The notes beneath the pieces are model-generated. The model saw only the letters and a list, made by a program, of their open reading frames with translations, ran no database searches and had not been told where the DNA came from. A program made the position numbers and the translations under genes. Below, piece by piece: positions 7,926-18,073 of a stretch of 33,653 bases of DNA. How positions within the stretch are numbered: position 1 is the first letter of the stretch; the number at the start of each line of letters is the position of its first letter. Origin of the DNA: Verrucomicrobiota bacterium (GTDB lineage Bacteria; Verrucomicrobiota; Verrucomicrobiia; Chthoniobacterales; UBA10450); NCBI GenBank assembly GCA_003220075.1, contig QHRJ01000004.1, forward strand, positions 1-33,653, written 5' to 3'.

Positions 7926-10900
7926 GTGGGTTCGAAGGTCGTCGAAAAAAATTGCGCCTCCCCGAAAGCTTTCGGAGCTGCGCGCGGGTGTGTCGAAATC
8001 CGCGGTGCTCGCCAGAATAACCTCAAAGGCATCGATCTCGATCTTCCGCTTGGAAAGCTGACCGTTGTCACTGGCCCGAGTGGAAGCGGAAAGTCTTCGC
8101 TCGCTTTCGACACAATCTATGCCGAAGGGCAGCGCCGCTACGTCGAAACCTTCAGTCCTTACATGCGGCAATTCCTCGAGCGCATGGATAAACCGCGGGT
8201 CGAGGACATTCGCGGAATTCCGCCAGCGATCGCGATCGAGCAATCGAACCTGGTAAAGACGTCACGCTCCAGCGTTGGCACCATCACGGAGATCAACGAT
8301 TTCTTGAAGCTATTTTGGACCCGCACGGCGCGCGCGTTCTGTCCAAGCTGCGGCCGCGAAATTCGCCCCGAAACGGCGAAGACGATCTCGGATCAAGTGC
8401 TCGCATTGTTCGCGGTTCGTCATTCAGAAGGTAACGCCGGTGCACAAACCATTCTCATCACCTTCTGGGTCGCCGTTTCGGCGAAGGCCAAACCGCGCGA
8501 GTTTTTCCAGTTTCTTCAGCAACAAGGCTACCTGCGTGTTTGGCTGAACAACAAAATCATCCGCGTAGATAGCGACGCAAAAGTCGAGCGCCTCGGCGCG
8601 CGCGTTCAAGTCATCCAGGATCGCATCGTCGTCAGCGAGGAAAATCGTGCGCGATTAACTGAGGCCATCGAGATAGCGCTTCGTTTCGGTAAGGGCAAAA
8701 TCAACGTCATTCCGTTTCCTGCGGAGGCAGGTGCGTCGCCTGCAATTTCGAAGACCGCGGTCGACGCGGCCGCCGCTACAGGTCACGAATTCCCATTCTC
8801 CACCGGCTGGCACTGCGCGCATTGCGATCTCGACATTCGACCGCCTACGTCGGGGCTTTTCAGCTTCAATAATCCACTTGGCGCGTGTCCGGAATGCCGT
8901 GGGTTCGGTCGCACCATCGCGATCGATCTGAATCGCGCGATTCCGGACCGATCCCTCTCGATCGCGCAAGGGGTGGTGCGCGTTTTTCGCGGGCAGGAAA
9001 TGGGCGAATCGCAAAAGGATCTGCTGCGTGCCTGTGCCCGCGAGGAGATCGATGTGCATAGGCCTTTCGAGGAACTGCCCAAGGCCGATCAGGATTTTGT
9101 CATTAACGGCGAGAAACATGCGGGCGAATACACCGATGACGATTACGAAAATAATCGCTGGTACGGAGTGCGCGGTTTCTTTCGCTGGCTCGAATCGAAG
9201 ACTTACAAAATGCACGTGCGCGTGCTGCTCAGTCGCTATCGCGCTTATGTAAAATGTCCAAGCTGTGACGGTGGACGCTACCAACCGGAGACGCTGAATT
9301 ACAAATTGGAGGGACGCGCGCCGTCGCGTCCCAAGAATGGTGCCGACAGCGCGGCGCCCTCCAAGCTCACTCTCCCCCAATTCGCCGCCCTCCCGATTTC
9401 TGACGCGCGCGATTTACTGGCGCACATCGAAATCGCGCCGGATGACAGCACTGCGGAAATGCTGCGCAACGAAATTTGCGCGCGACTCCGTTACCTTTGC
9501 GAAGTCGGCGTCGGTTATCTCACCCTCGATCGTTCCACTCGCACCCTGAGCGGCGGCGAAATGCAGCGGGTCAATCTCACCACCTGCCTCGGCGCGTCGC
9601 TCGTGAACACGCTCTTCGTCATGGACGAACCAAGCGTTGGATTGCATCCGCGCGACGTCGGGCGGCTCGTGCGAGTGATGCACAACCTGCGCGATAAAGG
9701 CAACACCTTGCTCGTGGTCGAGCACGATGAACAAATCATCCGCGCAGCGGACAATTTGATCGACATCGGCCCCGGTCGCGGCGAACGCGGTGGCGAGTTG
9801 GTCTTCATCGGTCCGCTCGATGAATTTGTAGGTAGATCCCTCACGCGCGATTACCTGAGCGGTCGCAAATCCATCCCGATCCCAAAATCACGGCGGAAAT
9901 TCACTTCTGTGGTCAAAATTGCCGGCGCGATTGAGCACAATCTCAAGAACGTCGATGTCGAAATCCCACTCGGAATTTTTACCGCCATTACTGGCGTTTC
10001 CGGCTCGGGAAAATCGACCCTGATTCAGGATATATTGTATCGAAATCTTTTGCGGGCGAAGGGCCAACCAAGCGAACACGAGCCGGGCGCATGCCGGAGA
10101 GTGACTGGCGCACATCGCTTCAACGAAATTGTCATGGTCGATCAATCGCCACTGGCGCGCACCCCGCGTTCGACGCCCATCTTGTATCTTGGGCTTTATG
10201 ATCGGGTGCGCGAACTTTTCGCCGCCTTGCCGGAAGCGCAGGCGCAAGGACTGACCGCGAGCGCATTTTCGTTCAATTCCGGGACCGGCCGTTGCGAACG
10301 TTGCAACGGCACCGGTTTCGAGAAAATCGAGATGCAGTTTTTGAGTGATCTTTATGTCCGTTGCGCGGAATGCGAAGGCAAACGCTTCCAGCCTCACGTG
10401 CTCAAAATTCAGCTCCACGGAAAATCGATTCACGATGTGCTCGAACTTACGGTTACGGAAGCGGCCGCCTGGTTTGCCCAGATCGGCGAGGGCGAAAGAT
10501 TATCCGACCCGCTGGAAGTTCTCGAAGAAGTCGGGCTTGGTTATCTTCGGCTTGGCCAACCGCTCAACACTTTGTCCGGAGGCGAATCGCAGCGTCTAAA
10601 ACTCGTTAGTCACCTTGCTGACACATCTGGGGTGGCGGGCGTGTCGCCTGCGAACAAAAACCGTGCAGCCGGCACGGCTGCCTCTACAGAAAAAACCGCG
10701 AATCTCTTTATCTTCGACGAACCAACCACCGGACTGCATTTCGATGATGTCGCGATTTTATTGCGATTGTTCCAGCGATTAATCGATGCCGGGCAGTCGC
10801 TCGTGGTGATCGAGCATAACCTCGAAGTGATTAAATGCGCCGACTGGATCATCGATCTCGGACCCGAAGCGGGCGAGGAGGGCGGTGAAGTTGTTGCCGT

Positions 10901-13871
10901 TGGAACACCAGAACAGATTGCGAAGGTTGAGCGCTCGCATACGGGAAGGTTCTTGAGGAGCGTCATCCCGAGCGCAGTCGAGGGATCCCGTCGCAAAAAC
11001 TTCAAGGTAACGCAACGGGATCCTTCGACTCCGCTGCGCTACGCTCAGGATGACGGGGAGGAATTTGCGTTACGCGTCGCGGAAGAGCCGTCCGGCAGAA
11101 TGCTCGCGCGCTCCCGACAAAATATCGCGAGCGGCGCCATCCAAATTCATGGCGCGCGCGAGCATAATTTGAAAAACATCGATGTCGCGATCCCGCGCGA
11201 CCAGATGGTCGTGATCACCGGCCTGAGCGGGTCAGGAAAATCAACGCTCGCTTTCGACATTTTGTTCTCGGAAGGCCAGCGCCGCTTTCTCGACAGCATG
11301 TCTCCCTATGCCCGACAATTCGTCGAGCAACTGGAAAAACCGGACGTCGATCTGGTCGAAGGGTTGCCGCCGAGCGTCGCGATCGAGCAGCGTGTCACAC
11401 GCGGGGGCGGGAAATCAACCGTCGCGACGGTGACGGAAGTTTATCATTTCCTGCGGTTGCTCTTTGCCAAAACCGGCACGCAATTCTGTCCGGATTGCAA
11501 TCTGCCGGTCGAAAAACAAACTCTGGCTGCAATCGTAAAACAAGTGGAGGCGGCCACCCGCCGTGGTCCACTCAAGGTGCTGGCGCCGCTGGTAAAGGCG
11601 CGCAAGGGGTTTCACACCGATGTCGCGCGTTGGGCGGAGCGCAATGGATTCGACGCCCTTTTGGTCGACGGGCAGCTCGTTCCGGTGGAGCAGTTCCGCA
11701 GGCTTGAGCGTTTCAAGGAACATACCATCGACGTCCTTGTCGGTGTAATCGACAAGAAGCGGATCGCCAAGGCGCGCAATCTCAGCCAGCGCGCGCTCGA
11801 GATTGGTCGCGGCACCGCCCGCCTCGTCGATGCGAAAAATCGAGTCACGGTCATGAGCACGGAGATGAGTTGTCCGGGTTGCGGGCGCGCCTTCGAAGAA
11901 CTCGATCCGCGATTGTTTTCATTCAATTCGCCGCACGGTGCCTGCGAAGAATGCGGCGGCTTTGGCGAAATCTGGAACCAATCGCTCCAAGTTGGCGGAA
12001 GCGAGGATGGCGAATCAGTCCTCGAAAACGAGCTGACCGCCGAACGTGAATCGGAATGGATCGACGAAAGTGAAGCGCAGATCTGCCCGGCTTGCCACGG
12101 CTCGCGTCTGAACGCGGTCGCGCGTCACGTGCGCGTGCAAAATATGACGATCGACGATTTTTCGGCGCTTTCCGCCGCCACTGCTGCCAAGCAAATCGGA
12201 CGATTAAAATTTAGCGGCAAACAAAAAACCATCGCGAACGAATTGATTCCGGAAATAGTGCAGCGCCTTCGATTCATGAAGAATGTCGGTCTCGGCTATT
12301 TGTCGTTAGGTCGATCGGCCAAGACTTTGAGTGGCGGTGAATCTCAGCGGATTCGCCTGGCGGCGCAGCTCGGCTCGAATTTGCGTGGCGTCCTCTACGT
12401 GCTGGATGAACCGACCATTGGTTTGCATCCGCGCGATAATGTGCGGCTGCTCGAGACGCTGGCCGCATTGCGCGCAAAAGGGAACTCACTCGTCATTGTC
12501 GAGCATGACGAAGCAACCATGCGTCGCGCCGACCACATCATTGATCTCGGCCCGCGCGCCGGGATTCACGGCGGCGAAGTTGTGGCCAGCGGATCGCTGC
12601 GTGAAATCGAGCGCGCGAAAGATTCCGAGACCGGACGTTGTCTAAAAACGCCGCTCTGCCATCCCATTCGCAAATCGCGGCGAAGCCTGCGCGCTGTTGC
12701 GAGTTGGGTCGAGATCAGGAATGCGCGGGCGAACAATCTGAAAAACATCGAGGTGAAGTTTCCCGTCGGTCGCTTGTCGGTCATCACCGGAATTTCCGGC
12801 AGCGGCAAATCCACCTTAATGGGCGACGTCCTTTTACCGGCCGTGCATGAGCAACTAAATCGAAAACGTCAACGCACCGGCGAGTTATTCGAGCGAGTTG
12901 AAGGCATGGAGGCGATCGATGCGGTTTACGAAGTCGATCAATCACCCATCGGGAAAACTTCGCGCTCGACCCCAGCAACCTACATCAAAGTCTTCGATGA
13001 GATTCGCAATCTTTACGCACAAGTTCCGGTTGCGCGCATGCGCGGTTACGGCCCGAGCCGGTTCTCCTTCAACGCCGAGGGCGGACGTTGCGAGTCGTGC
13101 AAGGGCCAGGGCATGATCAAATTGGAGATGAATTTTCTGCCGAGCACCTACGTGCCCTGTGAAGATTGCGGCGGGAAACGTTACAACGCCCAGACTCTCG
13201 AAGTTCTTTACCATGAAAAATCGATCGGGGACGTAATGGAAATGACGATCGAAGAAGCGGCCGAATTTTTCAAAGCCAACCCCAAGGTCGCGCGATCCCT
13301 TTCACTGCTCGTCGATACCGGACTCGGTTATCTAAAGCTGGGGCAGCCGAGCCCGACTTTGAGCGGCGGCGAAGCGCAACGGCTGAAGCTAGCGACTGAG
13401 CTAACCCGCGGGATCGGCCGCGTGCAAAACGAACGGATCCGTAAAATGCGCCGACCGAAATCGACGCTCTATCTACTAGAGGAACCGACGATTGGGTTGC
13501 ACATGGCCGATGTTGAATTGCTGCTGAACTTGCTGCACCGGCTGGTAGATGACGGTCATACCGTCATCGTGATTGAGCACAATCTCAGCGTAATCGCGGA
13601 AGCGGATTACATTGTCGATATCGGTCCGGAAGCCGGCGAGGCCGGCGGTGAGATCGTTGCCACCGGGACACCGGAGCAGGTCGCAAAAAGCCGGCTGAGC
13701 CGCACCGCGCCATTCTTGCGGGAAGTTCTGGCGACGAAGAATGACGGCGCCGTAAGACCGAGCTGGCGCAAGAACGGAGAACCCTCACCTGGCGCTTCGC
13801 GTACGGTCTCCCGCCGGAATTCCCAAGACACCCGCGACCTATGTCCTCCTCTCCCTGTGGGAGAGGATTGA
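7926..13871 (+). CDS. uvrA: Giant tandem excinuclease ABC subunit A (two UvrA copies fused, four ABC modules)
   Basis: Four Walker A motifs ([48 protein letters not shown]), four signatures ([44 protein letters not shown]) and paired UvrA zinc fingers (CERCNGTG...CAECEGKRF and CESCKGQG...CEDCGGKRY). Confidence 0.95.
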   Translation: MGSKVVEKNCASPKAFGAARGCVEIRGARQNNLKGIDLDLPLGKLTVVTGPSGSGKSSLAFDTIYAEGQRRYVETFSPYMRQFLERMDKPRVEDIRGIPPAIAIEQSNLVKTSRSSVGTITEINDFLKLFWTRTARAFCPSCGREIRPETAKTISDQVLALFAVRHSEGNAGAQTILITFWVAVSAKAKPREFFQFLQQQGYLRVWLNNKIIRVDSDAKVERLGARVQVIQDRIVVSEENRARLTEAIEIALRFGKGKINVIPFPAEAGASPAISKTAVDAAAATGHEFPFSTGWHCAHCDLDIRPPTSGLFSFNNPLGACPECRGFGRTIAIDLNRAIPDRSLSIAQGVVRVFRGQEMGESQKDLLRACAREEIDVHRPFEELPKADQDFVINGEKHAGEYTDDDYENNRWYGVRGFFRWLESKTYKMHVRVLLSRYRAYVKCPSCDGGRYQPETLNYKLEGRAPSRPKNGADSAAPSKLTLPQFAALPISDARDLLAHIEIAPDDSTAEMLRNEICARLRYLCEVGVGYLTLDRSTRTLSGGEMQRVNLTTCLGASLVNTLFVMDEPSVGLHPRDVGRLVRVMHNLRDKGNTLLVVEHDEQIIRAADNLIDIGPGRGERGGELVFIGPLDEFVGRSLTRDYLSGRKSIPIPKSRRKFTSVVKIAGAIEHNLKNVDVEIPLGIFTAITGVSGSGKSTLIQDILYRNLLRAKGQPSEHEPGACRRVTGAHRFNEIVMVDQSPLARTPRSTPILYLGLYDRVRELFAALPEAQAQGLTASAFSFNSGTGRCERCNGTGFEKIEMQFLSDLYVRCAECEGKRFQPHVLKIQLHGKSIHDVLELTVTEAAAWFAQIGEGERLSDPLEVLEEVGLGYLRLGQPLNTLSGGESQRLKLVSHLADTSGVAGVSPANKNRAAGTAASTEKTANLFIFDEPTTGLHFDDVAILLRLFQRLIDAGQSLVVIEHNLEVIKCADWIIDLGPEAGEEGGEVVAVGTPEQIAKVERSHTGRFLRSVIPSAVEGSRRKNFKVTQRDPSTPLRYAQDDGEEFALRVAEEPSGRMLARSRQNIASGAIQIHGAREHNLKNIDVAIPRDQMVVITGLSGSGKSTLAFDILFSEGQRRFLDSMSPYARQFVEQLEKPDVDLVEGLPPSVAIEQRVTRGGGKSTVATVTEVYHFLRLLFAKTGTQFCPDCNLPVEKQTLAAIVKQVEAATRRGPLKVLAPLVKARKGFHTDVARWAERNGFDALLVDGQLVPVEQFRRLERFKEHTIDVLVGVIDKKRIAKARNLSQRALEIGRGTARLVDAKNRVTVMSTEMSCPGCGRAFEELDPRLFSFNSPHGACEECGGFGEIWNQSLQVGGSEDGESVLENELTAERESEWIDESEAQICPACHGSRLNAVARHVRVQNMTIDDFSALSAATAAKQIGRLKFSGKQKTIANELIPEIVQRLRFMKNVGLGYLSLGRSAKTLSGGESQRIRLAAQLGSNLRGVLYVLDEPTIGLHPRDNVRLLETLAALRAKGNSLVIVEHDEATMRRADHIIDLGPRAGIHGGEVVASGSLREIERAKDSETGRCLKTPLCHPIRKSRRSLRAVASWVEIRNARANNLKNIEVKFPVGRLSVITGISGSGKSTLMGDVLLPAVHEQLNRKRQRTGELFERVEGMEAIDAVYEVDQSPIGKTSRSTPATYIKVFDEIRNLYAQVPVARMRGYGPSRFSFNAEGGRCESCKGQGMIKLEMNFLPSTYVPCEDCGGKRYNAQTLEVLYHEKSIGDVMEMTIEEAAEFFKANPKVARSLSLLVDTGLGYLKLGQPSPTLSGGEAQRLKLATELTRGIGRVQNERIRKMRRPKSTLYLLEEPTIGLHMADVELLLNLLHRLVDDGHTVIVIEHNLSVIAEADYIVDIGPEAGEAGGEIVATGTPEQVAKSRLSRTAPFLREVLATKNDGAVRPSWRKNGEPSPGASRTVSRRNSQDTRDLCPPLPVGED
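8719..8783. repeat. In-frame repeat-like insertion in uvrA (gcggaggcaggtgcgtcgcctgc ... gcggccgccgctacagg)
   Basis: Translates as low-complexity [21 protein letters not shown] inside a conserved UvrA region; core resembles the repeat at 10631-10690 (GTGTCGCCTGC / GTGCGTCGCCTGC). Confidence 0.65.
9307..9363. repeat. In-frame palindromic insertion in uvrA (ggagggacgcgcgcc ... ggcgccctcc)
   Basis: ggagggacgcgcgccgtcgcgtcccaagaatggtgccgacagcgcggcgccctcc: arms GGAGGG...GCGCGCC / GGCGCCCTCC; translates as [19 protein letters not shown]. Confidence 0.75.
10631..10690. repeat. In-frame repeat-like insertion in uvrA between an ABC signature and Walker B
   Basis: ggtggcgggcgtgtcgcctgcgaacaaaaaccgtgcagccggcacggctgcctctacag; translates as [19 protein letters not shown]; internal GCAGCCGgCACGGCTGC hairpin. 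Confidence 0.75.
10961..11055. repeat. In-frame CGTCATCCCGAGCG...GATGACG palindromic element in the uvrA inter-copy linker
   Basis: cgtcatcccgagcgcagtcgagggatcccg ... cgggatccttcgactccgctgcgctacgctcaggatgacg; same family as 20992-21082 and 30761-30857. Confidence 0.92.
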
Positions 13872-13882
13872 GGTGAGGGCGT
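13781..13882. repeat. CCCTCACC...GGTGAGGG element supplying the uvrA C-terminus and stop codon
   Basis: aaccctcacctggcgcttcgcg ... cctcctctccctgtgggagaggattgaggtgaggg; termini CCCTCACC and GGTGAGGG, internal CTCTCCCtgtGGGAGAG hairpin; related sequence at 33149-33188. Confidence 0.8.
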
Positions 13883-13939
13883 ACTATCGGCCCGCTCCTT
13901 TTTGTTTGCGCGGCGTAGAGGCGGCGACAAACTGAATTC

Positions 13940-15252
13940 GTGACCGAATTCTTCGCCAGCTATGATACCGGCGAATTTTACGATGAGATGTTTGCCGCGC
14001 CGGGCCAGGCCCGGCCTCATTACCAGCGGCTGCTGCAACGTTTCACCGAACTGACCGAAGGAGAATTCGATCGCAAACGTGACCTGGCCGCGCTCACTCT
14101 CTTGCGCCAGGGCGTCACCTTCACGGTTTACAACGATGCCCAGGGGACCGAGCGGATTTTTCCATTCGATCTCATCCCGCGAATTATTTCGGGAGAGGAA
14201 TGGAAAAAAATTGAGCGCGGTTTGGAGCAGCGAATCACCGCGCTCAATCTTTTTCTGCACGACATCTATCACGGTCAATCCATTCTGCGCGATGGCGTGA
14301 TTCCGAAAGATTACGTCTGGCGGGCCGCGCACTTTCGTCCGGAGTTCGCCAGGTCATGCGCCGGGTCTTTCCAAATTTGTTCGCGCAACACCGTGTCCGG
14401 CCGGTAGAAGATTACAGCCAGGAGCTCCTCAACGTTCTGCGTTATATCGCGCCGGCAGGGAAAACGAATCCCACCGTCGTGCTCCTTACGCCGGGCATCC
14501 ACAACTCCGCCTATTACGAGCATTCGTTTCTCGCGCGTTCCATGGGAATTGAAATTGTGGAGGGCCGCGATCTCATTGCGCGCGATGGAAAAATTTTCAT
14601 GCGCACGACCAAAGGCCTGCAGCCGGTCGACGTTATTTATCGCCGAATTAATGACGATTTTCTTGATCCAAAGGTTTTTCGAAAAGATTCGGGACTTGGC
14701 GTTCCTGGATTGGTCGATGCCTATCGCAAAGGAAATGTCAGTCTGGCGAATTCCATCGGCACTGGGATCGCAGACGACAAAGTCATCTATCACTTCGTGC
14801 CGAAAATGATCCGCTACTATCTCGATCAGGAGGCGATTCTGCCGAACGTCGATACCTATCTGGCGGCGGACGATACCGATCGCGCATTCATTTTGGACAA
14901 TCTGGAAAAGCTTGTCGTCAAAGCAGCCAACGAAAGCGGCGGCTATGGCATGCTGGTCGGCTCACATTCCACCGAGTCGGAGCGCGAAAAATTTCGGGGA
15001 CGCATTCGAAAGGAACCGCGCAATTACATTGCCCAGCCTATCATTCCGCTCTCGCGCTCGCCCGCCTTCGATGAAGGCGTCATCCGTGGGCGACACGTTG
15101 ATTTGCGTCCCTACATTTTATCGGGGGAGAAAATCAAAATCATTCCCGGCGCGCTTACCCGGGTGGCGTTGTGCGAAGGATCATTGGTGGTGAACTCATC
15201 GCAAGGTGGCGGGAGCAAGGATACCTGGGTGCTCGAAGAGGAGATGGAGTAA
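13940..15252 (+). pseudogene. Circularly permuted ATP-grasp protein (DUF404/DUF407 type) split by a frameshifting internal deletion at about 14344
   Basis: ORF 13940-14407 matches the family N-terminus up to HFRPE; ORF 14356-15252 (another frame) resumes at (RQV)[20 protein letters not shown]. The segment expected between (PxGIYxHVxGTDLxRD...YVLEDNxRxPSGxSYVLEN) is missing. Confidence 0.8.
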
Positions 15253-15280
15253 TGCCAATGCGACGAATCGTCTCTTCCCT

Positions 15281-15312
15281 TGCTCCACTACTCCATTACT
15301 CCATTACTCCAC
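15281..15312. repeat. Short tandem repeat, 8-bp unit (ccattact)
   Basis: ctccactactccattactccattactccac: about three ccattact units between the ATP-grasp and alpha-E genes. Confidence 0.7.
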
Positions 15313-15318
15313 CTTGGT

Positions 15319-16293
15319 ATGCTTAGCCGCGTCGCTAATTCCCTTTTCTGGATGAGCCGCTATATCGAGCGCGCGGAAAATAATGCCCGCATCGCCGACG
15401 CAAATTTGCAATTGCTCCTCGATCTCGAAAACACGCGCGATCCCGACACTCAGCAGCAATGGAATCCGATCATCAGTTCGCTGGAAGAAAACGAACTCTT
15501 CACCTCGCTCTATCAAAACCCCGATGGCCAGGCCGCAGTCGATTTCGTCTGTCTGCAACGCCAGAACCCGAACTCAGTTTACGCCTGTCTCGCGGCCGCC
15601 CGCGAAAACGCGCGCACGGTGCGCGAACAAATTTCGAGCGAAATGTGGGAACACATCAATCGTCTCTACCTTTTCATCAAAGGCGAGACCGGGAAAAAGA
15701 TGCTTCGTCTGAGTCCCTACGAATTTTTCCGGCGCATTATTACGGGCTCACATCTAATCCAGGGAATCGCCGATGCGACCATGACGCACAGCGAAGGCTG
15801 GGATTTCATTCGCATCGGAAGATTTCTCGAACGCGCCGACAACACCTCGCGCATTCTCGACGTCAAATATCATCTCCTTTTGCCTTCGGGAGAAAAAGTC
15901 GGTGGCAACATCGATACCGTCCAATGGATGTCGGTCCTGAAATCGTGCAGTGCGCTCGAGGCTTACCGCAAGGTTTACGTCGGCCAGGTCGCCCCCTGGA
16001 AGGTGGCGGAATTTTTGATCGCCCACCCCGAATTTCCCCGGTCCATCCGCTTCAGCGTCGAGTCTCTTGATGCTGCCCTTCATCGCATTTCCGGCTCACC
16101 CGAGACGAATTACGCCAATGAAGCAGAACGTCTTTCCGGCCGCTTACGTTACGATCTCAATTTTGTTACGATAGGCGACATCTTCGAATACGGCCTGCAT
16201 CAGTATCTCATTCTCACCCAAAAACGTCTGGCCGAAATAAGCAGCGCCCTTTTCGAAATCTATTGTGCCACCAACGAAACGATTTCGGTTTGA
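15319..16293 (+). CDS. Alpha-E domain-containing protein (DUF403)
   Basis: MLSRVANSLFWMSRYIERAENNARIADANLQLLLDL and IGRFLERADNTSRILDVKYHLLLPS; downstream of the ATP-grasp partner. ORF open from 15280. Confidence 0.92.
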   Translation: MLSRVANSLFWMSRYIERAENNARIADANLQLLLDLENTRDPDTQQQWNPIISSLEENELFTSLYQNPDGQAAVDFVCLQRQNPNSVYACLAAARENARTVREQISSEMWEHINRLYLFIKGETGKKMLRLSPYEFFRRIITGSHLIQGIADATMTHSEGWDFIRIGRFLERADNTSRILDVKYHLLLPSGEKVGGNIDTVQWMSVLKSCSALEAYRKVYVGQVAPWKVAEFLIAHPEFPRSIRFSVESLDAALHRISGSPETNYANEAERLSGRLRYDLNFVTIGDIFEYGLHQYLILTQKRLAEISSALFEIYCATNETISV

Positions 16294-16325
16294 CCAACCA
16301 GTGCCTGGCGGGACTTTACCTTATC

Positions 16326-16511
16326 GTGAAGACGTGGTATTTCGCTTTGCTCGCGTGCGGAATTGTTTCCTTTAGCGGTTGCGCTACCGATGAAGAATTC
16401 AACGCCGGTGAGGCAGTGAAAACGCGCGAGGCCATTCCCGGCGAAGTGAACCCGAATGCGCCCGACGCGTCGCAACAGCAAGTGCGCACCCAGCCTGGCT
16501 TTAACTTTTGA
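16326..16511 (+). CDS. Small predicted lipoprotein
   Basis: GTG start; signal peptide with lipobox: VKTWYFALLACGIVSFSGCATDEEF. Confidence 0.6.
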   Translation: MKTWYFALLACGIVSFSGCATDEEFNAGEAVKTREAIPGEVNPNAPDASQQQVRTQPGFNF

Positions 16512-16699
16512 CCGACCGCCGATCGAGGTACATCCGAGCACCCTGCCTCGCTCGCAAAAAATCTGCTACCGCTAGCACGTTGAAAAGCGCGCCGAAGCAT
16601 CCCGGCAAGTTTTTATATTTCTCCTCCATGCCAAATCTTGAGAGATCACACGGTCCATTTTCCTCTTTAGCATCGTCGCCATTAATGTAACCAACTTCT

Positions 16700-17218
16700 G
16701 TGAAGGAAACTCCTCTTTCCTGGCGCTCGCCCAAAACCGAAGTGCGGCAAAGTCCAGTTCACGGAAAAGGGCTATTTGCTGTCGCCGATATTGCCGAAGG
16801 CGAGATAGTGATGATCAAGGGCGGTCACATCGTCAGTCGCGACTTTCTGGAGCGCGAAGTTACGCTCCGGCTTGGCCCGGTGGAGATCCAGATTGACGAC
16901 GATTTATTCATCGCGCCGGTTACACAGGAGGAACGCGAAGGTTCCATGCTCTACAGTAATCATTCCTGCGACGCCAACCTCGGCCTGCGCGGTAACATCA
17001 TCTTTGTCGCCATTCGCGATATTCGTGCCGGGGAAGAATTGACCCACGACTGGTGCATGACGGACGACGACAGCTACGAAATGGAATGCAAATGCGGTTC
17101 GCCCAATTGCCGTCGCATTCTTACCGGCAAAGATTGGCAGCGGCCGGAATTGCAAGCCCGCTATCACGGTTATTTCGCTACTTACCTTGCCGATAAGATT
17201 GCGGCACGCGCTCGCTGA
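16700..17218 (+). CDS. SET domain-containing protein (predicted lysine methyltransferase) with post-SET Cys motif
   Basis: GKGLFAVADIAEGEIV, LYSNHSCDANLGLRG, FVAIRDIRAGEELTHDW (SET motifs), then CKCGSPNCR (post-SET). GTG start. Confidence 0.9.
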   Translation: MKETPLSWRSPKTEVRQSPVHGKGLFAVADIAEGEIVMIKGGHIVSRDFLEREVTLRLGPVEIQIDDDLFIAPVTQEEREGSMLYSNHSCDANLGLRGNIIFVAIRDIRAGEELTHDWCMTDDDSYEMECKCGSPNCRRILTGKDWQRPELQARYHGYFATYLADKIAARAR

Positions 17219-17358
17219 AAACACTACCTTAGCTGTTCGGACATTGCGAAAAACACAGCAAGATGGGCGCGGCGCGTTTTAGCGCCGACAGCGCTCGCTC
17301 ATTAGACCACCGCGGGCATCGTATCTCTTCTCCCGAGCAGCACTAAGCAGACCGCCCA

Positions 17359-18048
17359 TTACAAAATTCGCCAGCGCGGTTTTCCCGTTTTGCGATCGGT
17401 TTCCCACAAACGGCACCCCCCGAGAAATGCATTGCGGTTATCGCCTCTCTTCACCTCGTGCGGCAATTGCTTCATCTTTTTCACGTTGCCGCCACCGAGG
17501 ACGACGGTATCGGCGACGAAAGAGAGCTTCAACTGGGTCACGCAGTAAAGCACTTCCGCGCGCCACGCTTTTTCGCCGAGGTGCTCCAGCCCGTCTATGC
17601 CGAGCCAGTCTTCAATTTTGCGATGATCGCGGTAAGGCAGATCACCGAGCTCGAGCGGTAAAAGGTTATTCTCCCAAACCAGCGCAGCGCCCAACCCTGT
17701 GCCCAGCCCGAGAAAAAGCATGCGGCCGCGAATATGACTGCCCAGCGCCTGCATAGCGGCGTCGTTAATGACCCGACTGGGCTTTTTTAGGGCGCGACTA
17801 AAGTTGAACCCGACCCAGCCTTTGCCGAGATGTTTCGGGTCCTTCACGATCTTGCCGTTGCGCACAACCGAAGGAAACCCGATGGAAATAGTGGCGAACT
17901 TTAGCTCCGCCGAGGTCTCGTGAAAGTTCCTTACGAAATTGCGCGGCGTCATGTCCGGTCCGGAATCGAATTTCAATTTGTCCTTCGCCGACATCAGCAG
18001 TTTGACGTGAGTGCCACCGATATCGACGACGAGAACGTTCCGTTTCAT
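17359..18048 (-). CDS. ROK family / polyphosphate glucokinase-like kinase
   Basis: VLVVDIGGTHVKLLMS phosphate-binding motif, VINDAAMQALG and LFLGLGTGLGAALV. Confidence 0.85.
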   Translation of the reverse strand: MKRNVLVVDIGGTHVKLLMSAKDKLKFDSGPDMTPRNFVRNFHETSAELKFATISIGFPSVVRNGKIVKDPKHLGKGWVGFNFSRALKKPSRVINDAAMQALGSHIRGRMLFLGLGTGLGAALVWENNLLPLELGDLPYRDHRKIEDWLGIDGLEHLGEKAWRAEVLYCVTQLKLSFVADTVVLGGGNVKKMKQLPHEVKRGDNRNAFLGGCRLWETDRKTGKPRWRIL

Positions 18049-18073
18049 CGCGCGTCCCTGGGCGGGTAAAGAA

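Noticed and set aside
8655-9380. 241-aa ORF antisense to uvrA
   Set aside because: Shadow ORF; the uvrA frame has conserved motifs throughout.
15281-15312. ccattact tandem repeat considered as a CRISPR or regulatory array
   Set aside because: Only about three 8-bp units and no spacers; a simple sequence repeat.
16508-16690. 60-aa ORF between the small lipoprotein and the SET gene
   Set aside because: No motif and atypical composition; could be noncoding spacer.
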